This document shows, in pieces, positions 1-11,540 of a DNA stretch of 64,000 bases (position 1 is its first letter; every line of letters begins with the position of its first letter). The notes under the pieces were generated by a model. It had not been told where the DNA came from. It searched no databases and saw only the letters and a list, made by a program, of their open reading frames with translations. Source of the stretch: Pezicula radicicola (taxonomy: Eukaryota; Ascomycota; Leotiomycetes; Helotiales; Dermateaceae); the NCBI GenBank assembly GCA_003008705.1, contig PDUO01000042.1:64057-128056 (forward strand), given 5' to 3'. A program made the position numbers and the translations under genes.

Positions 1-1061
1 CTTTGTGAGTGTCGTCCAAAGAAACTCCTTTCACATCTCCTAAGCGAACGAAGATACCTTTTCACACCTGAATTTACCATCACGTGCGCCTGCGGTCAGA
101 CCATGGATTGACATGGGCTTACGTCTGAGAGGATACGGTACGATAATCCGGGTCTAGATTTGTATCCACTAGCCATTCAGGCTTTTAAATCGATGCTCAC
201 AAAGTGATTGGAGGGAAATCATAAAGTATATCTCGAGCAGTACACAGTACTTCCTAAGATATCTTCAAATCAGGCAATCTACACTCACGCTCAATCTGCG
301 ATCGCTCGTTATTCTGGTAGACTAGTTTCTAAGAACACACTTAAGTGATGCAAACTAAACTAAACTCCAAAAATTCGTATCATGCATTATTCTTTGAAGG
401 TCTCCAGAGCAATGAGTATAGTAATGTGTAGTTTCTTATGACATTTATTTTGCGATTTATTTCACCAGATGACTGTGTTGACGTACGTACGAATATGGAT
501 CCATATATTTACCCGAGGTATCTTACCATTGACAAATGGTTTTTTGAAGGTACCATCCCAATATTATTGGACTTCGGAATGTGTAACCCGAGCTCAATTA
601 AGAAAGGCACCATTAAGGCACATGCTGCAACCAAGAAATTTAGGAGTACTCAGCTCCTATCATCCTACTCTGTATGTGAAGGTAGAACCACAATTTATAC
701 CGGCCCTGTGTGGTAATGCAAATTTCCGCAAGGAAAGGACTTTATCCTCCCAAAGTAATCGGACTTTTTGTCCCCTGACTGTCTTCTGTATTTCGTTCTC
801 GTTCCATAGAACTTGTCTCCTTGTACCCTTGTAAATAGGTTACAAATGAAACGTCCACAAGTCTGAGAAAAACCAATTATTTGTACTACATGTCACGAGT
901 CGCTAGACGAATTCTCGAAGATCTTTTCCCAACCTCGATTGTATATGGAAAAATGACTCCAACTGGCCTTCTCATTTCTTTCACAAAGGTAGAACTGTCA
1001 TAAATGTCACCACCTGGGTCAATTTGACACGTCCCCGCAAATTCCTGTTCTCAGCTTTATA
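1..1061. other. Intergenic region, no gene seen
   Basis: Short open frames here show no codon bias, domain or splice pattern that I recognise. The stretch ends at the promoter of the rhodopsin-like gene starting at 1062. A TCACGTG core lies near 81-90, but nothing links it to a gene. Confidence 0.5.
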
Positions 1062-2391
1062 ATGACGTGGGCTATCGACGTGCGAGCAATTCCAACTACG
1101 ACTGGACCTCCAGATATTCCCTCCGAAGTCCGTAGTCGTCGACTTTTTGCGGTCATTTCTACTTCAGTAGTTCTTGCTTTGGCAATTTTGTCATATATAT
1201 TGCGAATATGGGCTCGTAAAAGGTCTTATCAAAAGTTACAAGCGGACGACTGGTTAATGGGAATTGGTCTGTTGATAACGATAGAACCAGCAATCTGCGA
1301 ATTTTTGTGTATGTATTGTGCTCCCGAGAGAACGAAGTAATATACTGACGAATAAATCTTCAAAGTATTGAACAATGGCCTTGGACATCATATATGGAAC
1401 GTCTCAAAGAGTGAAAGGCTCAATTTCCTCAAGGTACTATTACAGAGCTTTGCATACACATAACGTATCTACTACACCATAACTGACCATTCGAAGATAA
1501 CATTTGCGCTTCAAAGAGCAAACCAACCAGCTCTAGTATGCATCAAAACCTCTATTCTGCTTTTCTACATGCGGCTCTTCCCAGTCCGAACCTTTACATA
1601 TTTCGCTTGGGCCAATATGGCATATACCATAGCATGGGGTATTGCTTCGTGGTTCGTAAACCTGACAGTATGTCAACCGATTGCCTACTACTACGATAAA
1701 AGTATCCAAGGTGGCGTATGCAAAAATCAATCAGTCAGCGGTGTTGCAAATGGTGCATTATCACTCCTTGGAGACGTTTCAATCCTGGCATTGCCGATTC
1801 CAATGATCTGGAAACTCCATATCAACAAACGGCGGAAAATCGCTTTGTGTGGAATATTTTTGCTTGGTGGATTGTGAGTCCTTCCCTTCCCCTATTATAC
1901 CACAATTGAAAACTAAGTAACTGTTTTCTCATAGTGTCTGTGTAACAAGCGCCATTCGAATAGTATACATTGCGAATTTCGTACCCACCGATGGTACATA
2001 TACCCAAGTTTACGCAAGCAGTTGGACATTCATGGAAATGGGCATTGCAGTTATAAGCGGCAATCTACCACTCATGCGTCCATTATTTGAGCGCTTCTTC
2101 CGATCGAACACTGGCTCAAAAGCCACTCTCCCACCCTATTCTCTGTCTCAAGGTCGTACGGGCAATAATACAACTTCGGGCTACACTTCAAAACGTGGTG
2201 CAGTAGATGCAGAAGGCTTTGAGCGTATAAGTGATGATGGCCCAACTGAAACGCCACAGGGAAATAGTATCAGAGATATTGAGTTGGATGATCGTGCTAT
2301 TCTTGTTAAGAAGGATGTTAGTGTTGTAAGAGAGCAAGGAATTGATGATAAAGATCACGGAAATAAGACGAATGCTTGGCTAGACTCCTGA
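1062..2391 (+). CDS. PTH11-like integral membrane protein (fungal rhodopsin domain)
   Basis: Four exons (1062-1308, 1366-1433, 1497-1873, 1935-2391) splice into a 382-residue protein with GT-AG introns of 57, 63 and 61 bases. The spliced protein shows the landmarks of the fungal rhodopsin-domain/PTH11-like family: a first helix followed by RIWARK and a DDWLM motif, NGLGHHIW, a helix ending SILLFYMRLFP, a long segment with VCQPIAYYYD, then LALPIPMIWKLHINKRRK and a last helix before a hydrophilic tail. These proteins sit in the plasma membrane with about seven helices. Some act as receptors in surface sensing, but most are uncharacterised. The tail from about residue 290 is polar and probably cytosolic. 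The second intron is needed to remove an in-frame TAA near 1461. Ligand and role cannot be inferred. Confidence 0.88.
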
Positions 2392-2767
2392 ATAGGAAGC
2401 TTTTGAGGGGGTTTCGCAGTCAGGATACCAGGTGGCTTGATGCAAACTATTTCATCTTTGGTATTATGTACATAGTGTACTGTACATCGATTGTAAACTA
2501 TAGTCAAAATACTATGATACTACCTCTTGAGTTCTGGACAAGGCATAACTGAAGATTGGGGGGAGAAATGAAGCGTACCATGCTACCCTGATGGACTTTA
2601 AGCCACTCTAGTAAAGAACAGTTTTGGAGTTAGTAGCGCGCAACTATGAGATAAAAATATAATAAGAGAGAGAAAACGCTAATGGTTAACAACGTCAGTA
2701 TCATAAAGATACCGCTCATACACTCTCTAATACTCAACCTTGATCTCTATATGGATACCAAAATGTC
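2392..2767. other. Intergenic region, no gene seen
   Basis: A-T-rich spacer between the rhodopsin-like gene and the truncated NTPase relic. I looked here for the missing P-loop exon of the relic and found no GKT/S motif in any frame. Confidence 0.5.
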
Positions 2768-3309
2768 TTGTCCAGCCCGCTGTACGCTCTGTTCTATTTC
2801 ATCTCTTCCCCAAACTTTATTGCGGAAGTGGCAAGGACTGTTTTCCAGCAATACGACTTTACCGCCAATGATATTAAATCATCACCTGCTCGATCTCTGA
2901 CCTCACAAAAACTCATCTTGCAAACTCAGCTGAGTGCCGAACGTTCTAAGTCAGAAGGAGCATGGTTTATTTCTGATCGATCAGGAGTCGATCCTATTGT
3001 CTATACTCGGAAGCATGTTAGTAAAGAGGCAGGAAATGGCCTGCTCAAAATAGCAGGTGGTTAGAATTACGGGAAAGGATGGTAAAGTCTGTGATTGTCG
3101 TATTTGAGACAGGAACTGGCTGGATGACGGACGATGGAGTGAGACTGATGCCAGGAAATGGGGAAGACTGGATTATTTTTCACCAACTCTTCTGCAGCTG
3201 CCTTGACAATTGGTGGTCGAAGTACGAAGCGTTGCCATGCAACGTGGCAAGCCTTAGCGGGAGGGTTGTATTTGTGCTAAAGAGGTGGGAACTAGTCGAG
3301 GGAATGTAG
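2768..3309 (+). pseudogene. Truncated, frameshifted AAA-type NTPase relic
   Basis: Two overlapping frames read as one fungal P-loop NTPase of the AAA_28/NadR-like type. The first (to about 3057) gives NFIAEVARTVFQQYDFT, SQKLILQTQLSAERSK and ISDRSGVDPIVYTRKHVSKEA. The second (from about 3058) gives WLELRERMVKSVIVVFETG, DDGVRLMPGNGEDW and a C-terminal VVFVLKRWELVEGM. A change of one reading frame is needed near 3050-3058, and no intron fits there. The N-terminal P-loop (Walker A), expected about 40 residues before IAEVAR, is missing and I could not find it upstream, nor an ATG in frame. The order of the surviving motifs matches the family as I know it. I call it a dead copy; a sequencing error could explain the frameshift but not the missing P-loop. 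Confidence 0.65.
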
Positions 3310-3382
3310 AGTTTCAGTTGTGCTGGATATCATGATTCAAAATACAAGTTGTGCATAAAGTCGTCTCCTTATGACATTGAGT

Positions 3383-4443
3383 TCAGACACACACCCGGAA
3401 CTCTATGCCCTCGTCTGCCTTTCTTCCATATAGCAAATCAATATCCCGGATCCAGTGATACAAGCACGAACCACAACCGCTCCTAGCGCCAAATCCATTG
3501 AGCTCAATCAGCATGCATTTTTGCTCGTCCTCCTTCCACGCTACATCAAAAGAAAATCCCTGCTCCAGCATCAAAGCGCCCAATTCTTTATTGCTGTTCG
3601 ATCCGTTCCTGAATTTCAACAATCAGCGGTCTGCTTCTAGCTATTGACTTGAAGTGCAAGTGACATACATCGCTTCGTTCAGTATCAACTTGTGAACTTG
3701 GTGGACCTCTTTCATAATCTTTTCCACAATCTGCATAAGATCATCGTCGTTCTTACCGGCATAAGGAGAGCGTCTATACCAACTGTACTGGGAAACAGCC
3801 GTTATCTTGCCATCCGGCAGTGCGCAAAAGACTCTGTACTCGAGGCTGGTGTTCATATTTGGATTAAAGGGTAGAAAATGTATCGGTACATGATTTGAAC
3901 CATCTTCCAGGAGTCTCGTGATTGCGTTACGAGCTCTGGTCGAAGTTGTGAGCTTGAGCATGACATCCTCTACCTAACTCAGAGTCAGTCTATGTTCCGA
4001 CAAGTGGGTAACTATAGCAAATGTAAACCAACACGTACCGAACGCAAAGCACCACCGATGCCATCCTTGGGCGAACATGCATCAAATCGTATGAAGAGAC
4101 CCAACATTCCAAACTTCAGGCTGTGGAAACCGGGTGCCAGTTCTTCATTAAGCTCGTCCGCATATACTCTGTTTAGCTGCCGCGTTTTAATACTGCTACT
4201 AGAGGCAGCAACAATGAGACGACCAAGGGAAGGTGACAGCATAACTGTCTGTACGCTCTTAGGGCTGAAGCCTTGGGATTGTGCGATCAATGGTAGCCAG
4301 CGCGAGTAGCCTTGCGGTCCCTCCGTTGGGTCAGTGAGACCTTGAACCTCGGGCTCGTGCTGATGGAAACAGCTGTTGTAGTCTTTCGGATGAGCTGTGA
4401 CGTCGCTCTCAGGAATCTTTACAAGTTTGATCTTGTTTTCCAT
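3383..4443 (-). CDS. CDC123/D123-like ATP-grasp protein
   Basis: Three exons on the minus strand (4443-4039, 3973-3669, 3608-3383) give 311 residues starting MENKIKLVKIPESD. Introns of 65 and 60 bases have canonical ends and keep frame. The protein resembles fungal relatives of the cell-division-cycle protein 123 (D123) family. After a variable N-terminus come LRSVEDVMLKLTTSTRARNA, then EYRVFCALPDGKITAVSQYSWY, then GFSFDVAWKEDEQKCMLIELNGFGARSGCGSCLYHW. The EYRVF...ISQ-type segment and the FDV...LIELN segment are where D123 ATP-grasp proteins bind ATP and metal. Canonical Cdc123 helps assemble eIF2; this shorter, divergent copy is probably a paralog whose partner is unknown. A perfect TCACGTGA lies about 165 bases upstream of the start. 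An in-frame upstream extension exists, but MENK is the likelier start. Confidence 0.8.
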
Positions 4444-4604
4444 TTTGGGGTTGATGTTCTCCTTCGCGGATGGTTGTGAAAAAGATTGAAGCTGAAGTTG
4501 AAGTTGATGGTTGATAGTTTGATGGTTGCAGGTTGGTGAGTGAATATCGTTAGTTGCCAGAATATGTAACCAGGTAACTCGAGAAAGCGCGAGGATATGT
4601 ATTG

Positions 4605-4612
4605 TCACGTGA
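4605..4612. promoter_or_regulatory. TCACGTGA E-box-like palindrome
   Basis: A perfect 8-base palindrome lies about 165 bases upstream of the CDC123-like start. CACGTG cores are bound by fungal bHLH factors such as Cbf1-type proteins. That this copy works is inferred only from its position. Confidence 0.35.
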
Positions 4613-5555
4613 TGCTACCCTCCTTTTCCATTCGCTTAGTCCAAACTACCGAGCCGGGTGCCTCCGTATCTAAGAAAGCTTTGTCATATGCGTACGGACA
4701 ATGGCGCATGGTTACGAAAGAATTAATCTGTAGGGAAAATATAGGGAGGCAGGCCCGGCCTGTTTATTCTGCTTACATGTAGGTCTTGCTTCTACCGAAT
4801 GAGTCATCGGAATGACTAGTCGATGTCTCAACGAACATGTTGTTTCTTAAGTACCCCGGCGGAGGCAGAAGCTTTCCAATAGATAGCCAGAGTTGCATGT
4901 CGTCTGTGTTGTTTGCGTGCTTGCAAGCAAATTCTTTGCTGCTTTGTGCCGATGTAAAGGAGGGAAGGGAATAATCGGAAGCGTTGTCAAACAAGGGGGT
5001 TGTTAAATGAGAGAGGTGGCAAATGCTTGAACACTCGAAAGTATTTGTCGTGATTCACCAACTTCCGCACATTACACAAATGTCTAATTTAATAAAGTGT
5101 ATCTTCGATTTTCATAGCTAACTGCTGAAACAGATTTATAACAATAAGTGAGCACTAAAGAGTGGAACTGACTTCTATCAAAACTGGAAAAACACATATT
5201 AGGAAACAGAGCGTTTCAATCTAGCCCATAGCCACCTCTCTTTCCGCCAAAAATATATATATATAATAATTAGGTATAATACTCAGCCTTAACATACTTG
5301 AGATCCGTAGGAACACAATCGCTAATATCAATATTATCATAAATATAGTCTGGTCAGTTAGTGGGATTGTAACTCTCGTTGGCTATCAGAAATAAGATCT
5401 GAACTTGTCGCATTTAACTACAAAAAAAGGATAATGTTACGAAAAATAATAGAATTTCTCCTAAGATCATCGCTATCACAATAGATATAAGAGCGTTCAT
5501 TCTTCCTAAAGAGCTCCTTATAGTAGGTATACTATTCAGTTTTGTTGATCAGTTA
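4613..5555. other. Intergenic region, A-T-rich
   Basis: No supportable gene. Base composition becomes strongly A-T-rich from about 5040, as expected of old intergenic or RIP-affected DNA, and leads into the HET-domain relic. Confidence 0.5.
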
Positions 5556-5894
5556 CTATAGCGGCGGTTGGTAGCGTGTTATAACTAGGTAGTATTTGTA
5601 GTGAGCAAAACTGACGCGTGCGACTTTTTGCACTTTTAAGGAGTTAGCGGCAATTGTGGATACATAATTTATATAGTATTGACCCATACGACTCGATTCA
5701 CCCTCCCAGTCCTTCGTGTAGTCCCAAGATGGTTGAATGATGCAAATGGTATCCTGACAGACATCTATCGCATTTAACAACAGCGCTTCAATTAGTAGAT
5801 TCCGATAGTATGAGACTATTCGATTCGGGATCCTGAGTTTGCATAAACTGTAGCACAACCCGTTACTTTCCAATTGGTGTTGAATCCTCAGCAT
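5556..5894 (-). pseudogene. HET-domain relic
   Basis: A 112-codon open stretch on the minus strand contains CQDTICIIQPSWDYTKDWEG followed by ESSRMGQYYIN and STIAANS. This matches the middle of the heterokaryon-incompatibility (HET, PF06985) domain, whose usual form is (W)xDxxCIIQ...DW..ES..M...Y.....IAA. The upstream part with the S-H-C-W core and everything downstream of IAA are absent. The surroundings are A-T-rich. The intact HET gene at 37.7-39.9 kb has the same segment as SMCIIQDDRLDWEIESAKMA, which supports the call. I interpret it as a degraded fragment. Confidence 0.6.
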
Positions 5895-6767
5895 TGGAGA
5901 TGCTGCCGATTAACTTCTCAGCCACTCATGGAGTTGAGTTGAAAAGTGCCAGTCAGCAAGCTAAGCTGAAAATGGGGACCGCTTAAGTGAGCGCCGACAG
6001 AGACGCAGCCTTGGGTATCACCGTTTATCGCATGCTTCATAACTATCCAGAATGCATCGATAATCATTAACAAGACCTACTTTATTTTAATAGCTTCATG
6101 AGGCGACACGATGAGTGTGCATCTTACAATTCCTTGGACGTATGTTCTCACGTGAGTCCCCTTTTTTTCCTTCGCTTATCGCAAGAGCTCACTGCCAACA
6201 GCTATCATTTTGCTAACACGTAGACTTACACTTCGGCTCAGATGCTGTGCCACGATACAATGTCCTCACCCACCCTACTGTATCATCCTAGTCGCTTAAA
6301 CCCTCCCCATATCTTCAACGAGGGACGAGTAAAACGACCATGATCGCCCGACCGCTTTGGTAAACTGCATTATAAGAGCTCTGATACGTCGTACGTTATC
6401 AGTAAACCACCCTACCACATGCCAAAAGACTCCTGGTGGTGTGTTCTACAGCTGCCAGCAACGTGTTTTACCCCACTTTGTAACTTCTTATAGTTAGTTC
6501 CTAGGTAATTGGTACCCTGTCAAACAATACACGAACTACACGAGTTCTTTATGATAACACCAACTGTCTGACTGTTTATGACACGTCTAGTAATGTTGCT
6601 CAAGGGTAAGACGTTAGCTTTAATTATATAAGTTGAAAATCTGCCAAAAAGAATATTGCCTTTGTAAAAGAACATCGGTAACTACCTACGCTACAGACCA
6701 TTATCTCAAGACACAGATCACTTTGAAAGGCTTTAATCTCCTCTTATTCTCATACAAAAGACTAAGC
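5895..6767. other. Intergenic region upstream of the PhyH-like gene
   Basis: No gene seen. A perfect TCACGTGA lies at 6148-6155. The start-proximal part is the presumed promoter and 5' leader of the oxygenase gene at 6768. Confidence 0.5.
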
Positions 6768-7574
6768 ATGGCTACCAACGGCACCAACAATAAACTCGAC
6801 AGCGACCAGCTCCAAGCCGCCCTAACACACTACAAAGACGAAGGATTCTGCATAATTCCTAATATCCTAGATACCGACCGTCAAAAAGAAGTCCTAGACC
6901 ATCTCTGGCAAGCAAAAGAAGAGAGCGAACGTCGCGGTGATCCAACACGATTAGAATGGCTTGATCCAAACGAAAGCAACGTCCGAATCTTCTATCTCCT
7001 AGAACTGGACGCTATCTTTCGGGAACTAATATCACATCCTATAGCCATCCAAATGGTACAAGCGATCTTAGGCAAGAATTTTCTCGTCTCCAACTTTACG
7101 GCCAATATTGCGCGACCTGGTTCTAAGTCTATGGGTCTTCATTCCGATCTCTCGCTTCAATGTCCAGATCCTTGGACCGCAACATGGAATTTGAATGTCA
7201 TTTGGTGTCTGAACGACATCTATTTTGAAAACGGAGCAACTCTGTATATTCCAGGAAGTCATACATGGGTAAACAAATCTGATATTCCTGAGGGAGCTGA
7301 GAAACTTCTTCAGCCGTTCACTGCTAAGGCCGGATCGATTTTGGTCATGGACGGGCGTCTTTGGCACACTTCTGGTTCGAATATCACAGAGAATATTGAT
7401 CGTGCATTGCTATTTGGAGCTTATAATGCACCGTTTTTGAGAGGACAGGTTAATTGGGCTGCTGGGCTTTCGGATGAGACGAAAGCTGGTTTGAGTGAGG
7501 ATATGAGGAATTGGTTGGGTGTTAATCGGGATGGAAATCTTGGGGTTGTGGAAGGTGTTAATGAGGTGTTTTAA
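6768..7574 (+). CDS. Phytanoyl-CoA dioxygenase (PhyH)-family oxygenase
   Basis: An uninterrupted frame of 268 codons starting MATNGTNNKL. It has the features of non-heme iron(II)/2-oxoglutarate oxygenases of the PhyH family: an N-terminal YKDEGFCIIPNIL segment, the HxD pair in GLHSDLSLQCPDP, a downstream NGATLYIPGSH loop, and the distal iron ligand in DGRLWHTSGSN followed by RALLFGAY with the 2-oxoglutarate-binding arginine. All three metal ligands are visible, so the enzyme is probably active. Family members hydroxylate fatty acyl-CoA, alkaloid, terpenoid or amino-acid substrates; the substrate cannot be told. An open frame continues 45 codons upstream, but the ATG at 6768 fits family length. 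It neighbours a sugar-type transporter and an esterase, which suggests catabolism or modification of a small molecule. Confidence 0.88.
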   Translation: MATNGTNNKLDSDQLQAALTHYKDEGFCIIPNILDTDRQKEVLDHLWQAKEESERRGDPTRLEWLDPNESNVRIFYLLELDAIFRELISHPIAIQMVQAILGKNFLVSNFTANIARPGSKSMGLHSDLSLQCPDPWTATWNLNVIWCLNDIYFENGATLYIPGSHTWVNKSDIPEGAEKLLQPFTAKAGSILVMDGRLWHTSGSNITENIDRALLFGAYNAPFLRGQVNWAAGLSDETKAGLSEDMRNWLGVNRDGNLGVVEGVNEVF

Positions 7575-8050
7575 TTGAATTTTCGAAGGAGATACTATGC
7601 ACTCTATGAGTAGGAATGTTTGTGGGAGTTGGGATATCAATGTCAGTGTTGCCGTTGTCAGAATCCCGACCCCACTTTGACTTTCCTCGCCATGATGTCG
7701 GAAAACTCCGCAATACTACATCCGCGGGTTAGAAACCTAACTTTCAGCCCAAAAATGGAGAAGAGGTTATTTCTTTGTTCTGGACATTACAATAATTTAA
7801 GATTTGTAGCTTGAAAGTTACGGGCACTACGTAAACTCCCGCGGCTAGTAGCTATTCACTTCAATATTCTTCAATATTCTCATAATACAGGCCAAAAGGT
7901 ACTCACTTCCTTGTACTAAAATAAGTCCTACACTAAAGAACATTTCTTCCTTGAGGATAGGTCAAGCCCTTAAGCCTCTCATTCCCTGTCGGAAACATCA
8001 TAGGGTTCTCCTCTGCTTCGAATTCTTCATCCCAATTAACGTTCGTATCA
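7575..8050. other. Convergent intergenic spacer
   Basis: The spacer lies between the 3' ends of the PhyH-like gene and the sugar transporter. A short direct repeat, tcaatattcttcaatattct, is visible near 7861-7880. No gene seen. Confidence 0.5.
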
Positions 8051-10035
8051 TTACTCCTTCACCTTGGCCACCACCTCTACGGGAGCCTTCATATCCAAAC
8101 TTGGATCAATCCCAATAATCGGCTCACCAACGTCAATCTTCCCCTTCAAAATAACCCCCAAATCAGGAACCTCACTATGTTTCTCCCCATCAATTTCGCG
8201 ATCAATCTCTTCCATAGTCTTTCCTCTCGTCTCGATCCAGCAAAAGTAGATAAAGGCGAATTCCAAGAAGTCCCATGCTGCGTTAATTATGTAGAGTTTC
8301 CAGGAGATGGCAGCCAATGCGAAGGGATAGGCGAATGTTGTGAAGAGTCTGTTGAGTTAGTGTTTGTATTGAAGGGTTTGAGAGGTAAGACATACCCGAG
8401 TAGATTGTATGTTATTAGATATACTGCCATGCCAGTTGGCCTGATAGAGTAGTTTAGAACTTCGGGTGGATACATAGCGGTCATATTTGTGCAGCCGAAG
8501 CTATAGCTTCCTTGGAAGAGGAAGATCATTGCTACTGTTGCCAAAGTCCCTGAGGTGTTGTTCTCGGAGTTTCCGAAGGCTACAGAAATGGTCAGTTGAA
8601 TTCAAGGCCGAGACATGTTGTCACGCACCAGAGGTTAAAGCTCCAACTATAAACAAACAGATTGTTAAGGCTCCAACACTAATCATTGCCATTGGTCGCC
8701 GTCCCATCTTATCGCATAGTTGCGATCCTACCATAGCGACCACAAGACAGAAAGCGTTTAAGACGATATTCTGAGTGTCGCGTCAGCAGTTATCCAAGAT
8801 TAGGTCAGGATGAAAGGAAAGCTCACAATCTCTAGTTGTGTGTGCGAGCTTTTAATGCCAGCATTCGTTAACATTGTCCCCAAGTAGTAAGAAACAATAC
8901 TGTTGCCTATTCTAAAGTTAACAACAGGATCATCCTCCCAAACTCAGAAAAGGCTTCTTACCACAAAGTGCATTTAGTACAGCCACCGAAGCCGCAAGCA
9001 TGACTCTCTTGCGACTCGAAGCCGTTTTAAACACTTGCAAATAACCAAGAGTTTCACCACTCTCCTTCTCCCACCTAAGTGTATCAATAATTTCCTTATA
9101 TTGCGCCAGAGTTACTGGATCATCTTTGTCACCATTTGAATGCGTTGCAGCAATGATATCCAGTGCTTCTTCTGTTCTTCCCCGATAGGCGAGCCATCGA
9201 GGTGATTCTGGAGTGAAAGCTAGGATTGCCAGGCAGAAAATGCTAAACATTGCTTGTAGTGCTGCTGGAACTCGCCATCCTGCATCACCTGATATGCTAG
9301 ATGTTCCATAGGTTACACCTGCTGATATTAAGGCACCTTTGCAAAGTGTAAGTATTATTTCGAGCTCTGAGTCTTGAATTGTTGTAACTTACCAACATAC
9401 CATAAGGCAAAAATCATGCTAAGACCTCTGCCCCGTACATGGAAAGGAAGGGTTTCGGCAAGCCATCTGTTTGATGTTTTAGACGCTTCCGCCAAGGTGT
9501 AATTAAAAGCACAAGAGGAAAATAGAGCTCTTACGCTGGCCCAATAGTCCCACTTATACCTTGTCCCAACCCAAGAAATACTCTTCCAATACAAAACATA
9601 GCCACATTTTGCGCCGCGGTCATAAGAATAACTCCAATTATTGTGATAATGGCCGAAATATAAATTGAATTCTTTCTTCCGATAATGTTTGCAATCCAGC
9701 CAAAGCTTATACAGGATACACTTGAGCCGATATACGTAGATGAAGTGAGTAAAGCTTTGGTTGCTGTGGTAAGCTTGAAATATGATATGTATGCTGGTAA
9801 GATGTTGAGTCCATTCCTAATATCATCGTTAGAAGTTATTTTTCGCTTCAGAATAAGGTATGTATATACTTACATCAATGCGTTGTCATATCCGCTGGTC
9901 TGATGGGAGACGTTAGTTTGAAAATGAAGATAGAGCAGTATGGTATGGTTTTCTTACTGTTGCAAATATGCAAGAAGCAGCAACTAGTAAAGCAACATTG
10001 AGCCGCGAATTTGTCCCGTACATTAAAGGAGCCAT
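8051..10035 (-). CDS. MFS sugar transporter
   Basis: Nine exons splice cleanly into a sugar-porter-family MFS protein beginning MAPLMYGTNSRLNVALLVAA. Recognisable in order are SGYDNALMNGL at the end of helix 1, FGWIANIIGRKNS after helix 2, FCIGRVFLGLGQG in helix 4, WLAETLPFHVRGRG (the PESPR/RGR-type loop after helix 5), FTPESPRWLAYRGR before the central loop, GNSIVSYYLGTML in helix 7, CDKMGRRPMAM after helix 8, and FIYFCWIETRGKTMEEID ending helix 12. These are hallmark motifs of fungal hexose/lactose-type permeases acting at the plasma membrane. I checked every splice site by frame and all are GT-AG; no lesion was found. The cytosolic tail is short and ends with VVAKVKE. The substrate cannot be assigned. 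Confidence 0.9.
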
Positions 10036-10658
10036 GATTGTTTCGTCCAAACTTCGGCGCCGAAGGTTGGTAGAAAAAGAAATTGTTTAGTGAAGGTTTG
10101 TCAGAACCTACTTATACAATTTGCTTTTCGCCCGTAAACGTGGAAATATTCGTCCTATTGTACTTTGATGGAAGATACATGAGTTAATTTTCACCTTGGA
10201 TTTCCTTATCATATCACTTGCTGTCATATCACTTGCTTCTCAGAGTAGAGTGGGATATTGAACAGTTTTGGTGATCGGATTTGCCGATCCGAGGAATATG
10301 TGGATGCACATTAGGAACTTGGCCGTCCATTTAAACATCGTCTGAGCTTATCTCCATGTCTTAAATCAAAACTAAGGCAAAATGTGGAGTTGCGGGTGGT
10401 ACAAAAGCTGGTGCTCCTGCAAACATATTGGAATATTTCGGCGGAGATGATAAGAATTCATTTTTGTCGGCCGGTAGATACCACTCCTACTATCTCTTTC
10501 TCTTACGATAAGGCTAGACGTGCTAAAATAAGGTTTAATTATTTAGATGCAGCACATCCAAACTGTAGTCGTTGCTTAGTCCCTAGATAGTCAGCAAGTG
10601 CTAGCTCGCCAAACTTTCTGCGACGCAAGCTAGAGACTAGGTACGGACTTCCTGAAAA
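10036..10658. other. Intergenic spacer, no gene seen
   Basis: This is the promoter side of the sugar transporter and the 3' side of the esterase. A small open frame here has no recognisable feature. A repeated tcatatcacttgct unit is seen near 10209-10235. Confidence 0.45.
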
Positions 10659-11540
10659 TCACCTTCCAAGCATTTCGACTGCCAATTGATAAGATTCATC
10701 TCTTAGCTTCTCCCCTTCACTCCCTTTCTCACAATGCTTATCCCAAGCATGTCCCTGTCCTTCAATCATCCTCGACACTACGTGTTTCCCACCACCATCT
10801 TTCCTGATCTTCTCAGCTAACTCTTGAGCTTCGTTTGCAAGGTAGTCCTGTGCTGGTGTCACAATAAGGACATTATTTGGAAAGCTCTCAGCCGGGGCGT
10901 AAAAGGGAGATATGCGTGGATCACGTGGATCCTTGTCTTGAAAGTAAGATCCATCAAAAACTTTGGCTATCCACGGCGGAATGACTTTTCCTGTAGTATC
11001 AGGTGCTGTTTTAGTATCCGGTTGAGTTGCCAAATCAGCAGGCGGATAAAAAGCGAGCACACTGCGGAATGTATCCTTGGGCAGCATCATTGACGACGCA
11101 GAGAGGGAAAGGTTGGCTCCGGCACTAAAACCTCCTATGGATAGTCTACTTGAATCGTACAATTCGGGACGCTTTTGCACAAACTTCACTACGTCTTCGA
11201 TATCGTGAAGCGCTGCTGGGAAGGGGTTCTGTGGGCCGAGACGGTATTGGATGTCGAGAACGGTGTATTGTGTTCGTTGGCTTATGAAACGAGCATAATA
11301 GTCATCGTCACCATGGAGAGGGAAGATAAATCCAGAACCATGGAAGTTTAGAAGCACTGGGCTCGGGTTTGTGGGGTTTTCAGGACGGTAGACATGGGCT
11401 TTGATAGTGCGGTTGCGATCTCGGGACTGGATCTGAAGGATAGCGTCTGGGTTCGGCGGAGTCCTCGTCTGAAAGCGCTGCAGCAGGCGAATCAGGTAGA
11501 CAACAACTCGTATATAGATGTACCAGAAAAAGAAGATCAT
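10659..11540 (-). CDS. Alpha/beta-hydrolase fold-3 esterase (HSL type)
   Basis: A single-exon gene of 293 codons. An N-terminal hydrophobic stretch (FFFWYIYIRVVVYLIRLL) could anchor the protein in a membrane. The core is an HSL-type serine hydrolase with an oxyanion loop LLNFHGSGF (HGSGF in place of HGGGF), a nucleophile elbow GGFSAGANLSLSA, a likely acid in the VTPAQDYLANEA region, and the catalytic histidine in EGQGHAWDKH. All triad members are visible, so it should be active. Similar fungal proteins hydrolyse short acyl esters, often of aromatic or secondary-metabolite substrates. It sits between a sugar-type transporter and a broken sulfotransferase. Confidence 0.88.
   Translation of the reverse strand: MIFFFWYIYIRVVVYLIRLLQRFQTRTPPNPDAILQIQSRDRNRTIKAHVYRPENPTNPSPVLLNFHGSGFIFPLHGDDDYYARFISQRTQYTVLDIQYRLGPQNPFPAALHDIEDVVKFVQKRPELYDSSRLSIGGFSAGANLSLSASSMMLPKDTFRSVLAFYPPADLATQPDTKTAPDTTGKVIPPWIAKVFDGSYFQDKDPRDPRISPFYAPAESFPNNVLIVTPAQDYLANEAQELAEKIRKDGGGKHVVSRMIEGQGHAWDKHCEKGSEGEKLRDESYQLAVEMLGR

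Noticed and set aside
469..834. Overlapping open frames of about 90-120 codons near the left end
   Set aside because: No domain, no splice pattern and no codon bias; two frames overlap on the same strand, as expected by chance.
1434..1496. In-frame TAA in the rhodopsin-like gene near 1461
   Set aside because: A 63-base GT-AG intron removes it and joins NFLK to ITFALQRANQ, matching the family.
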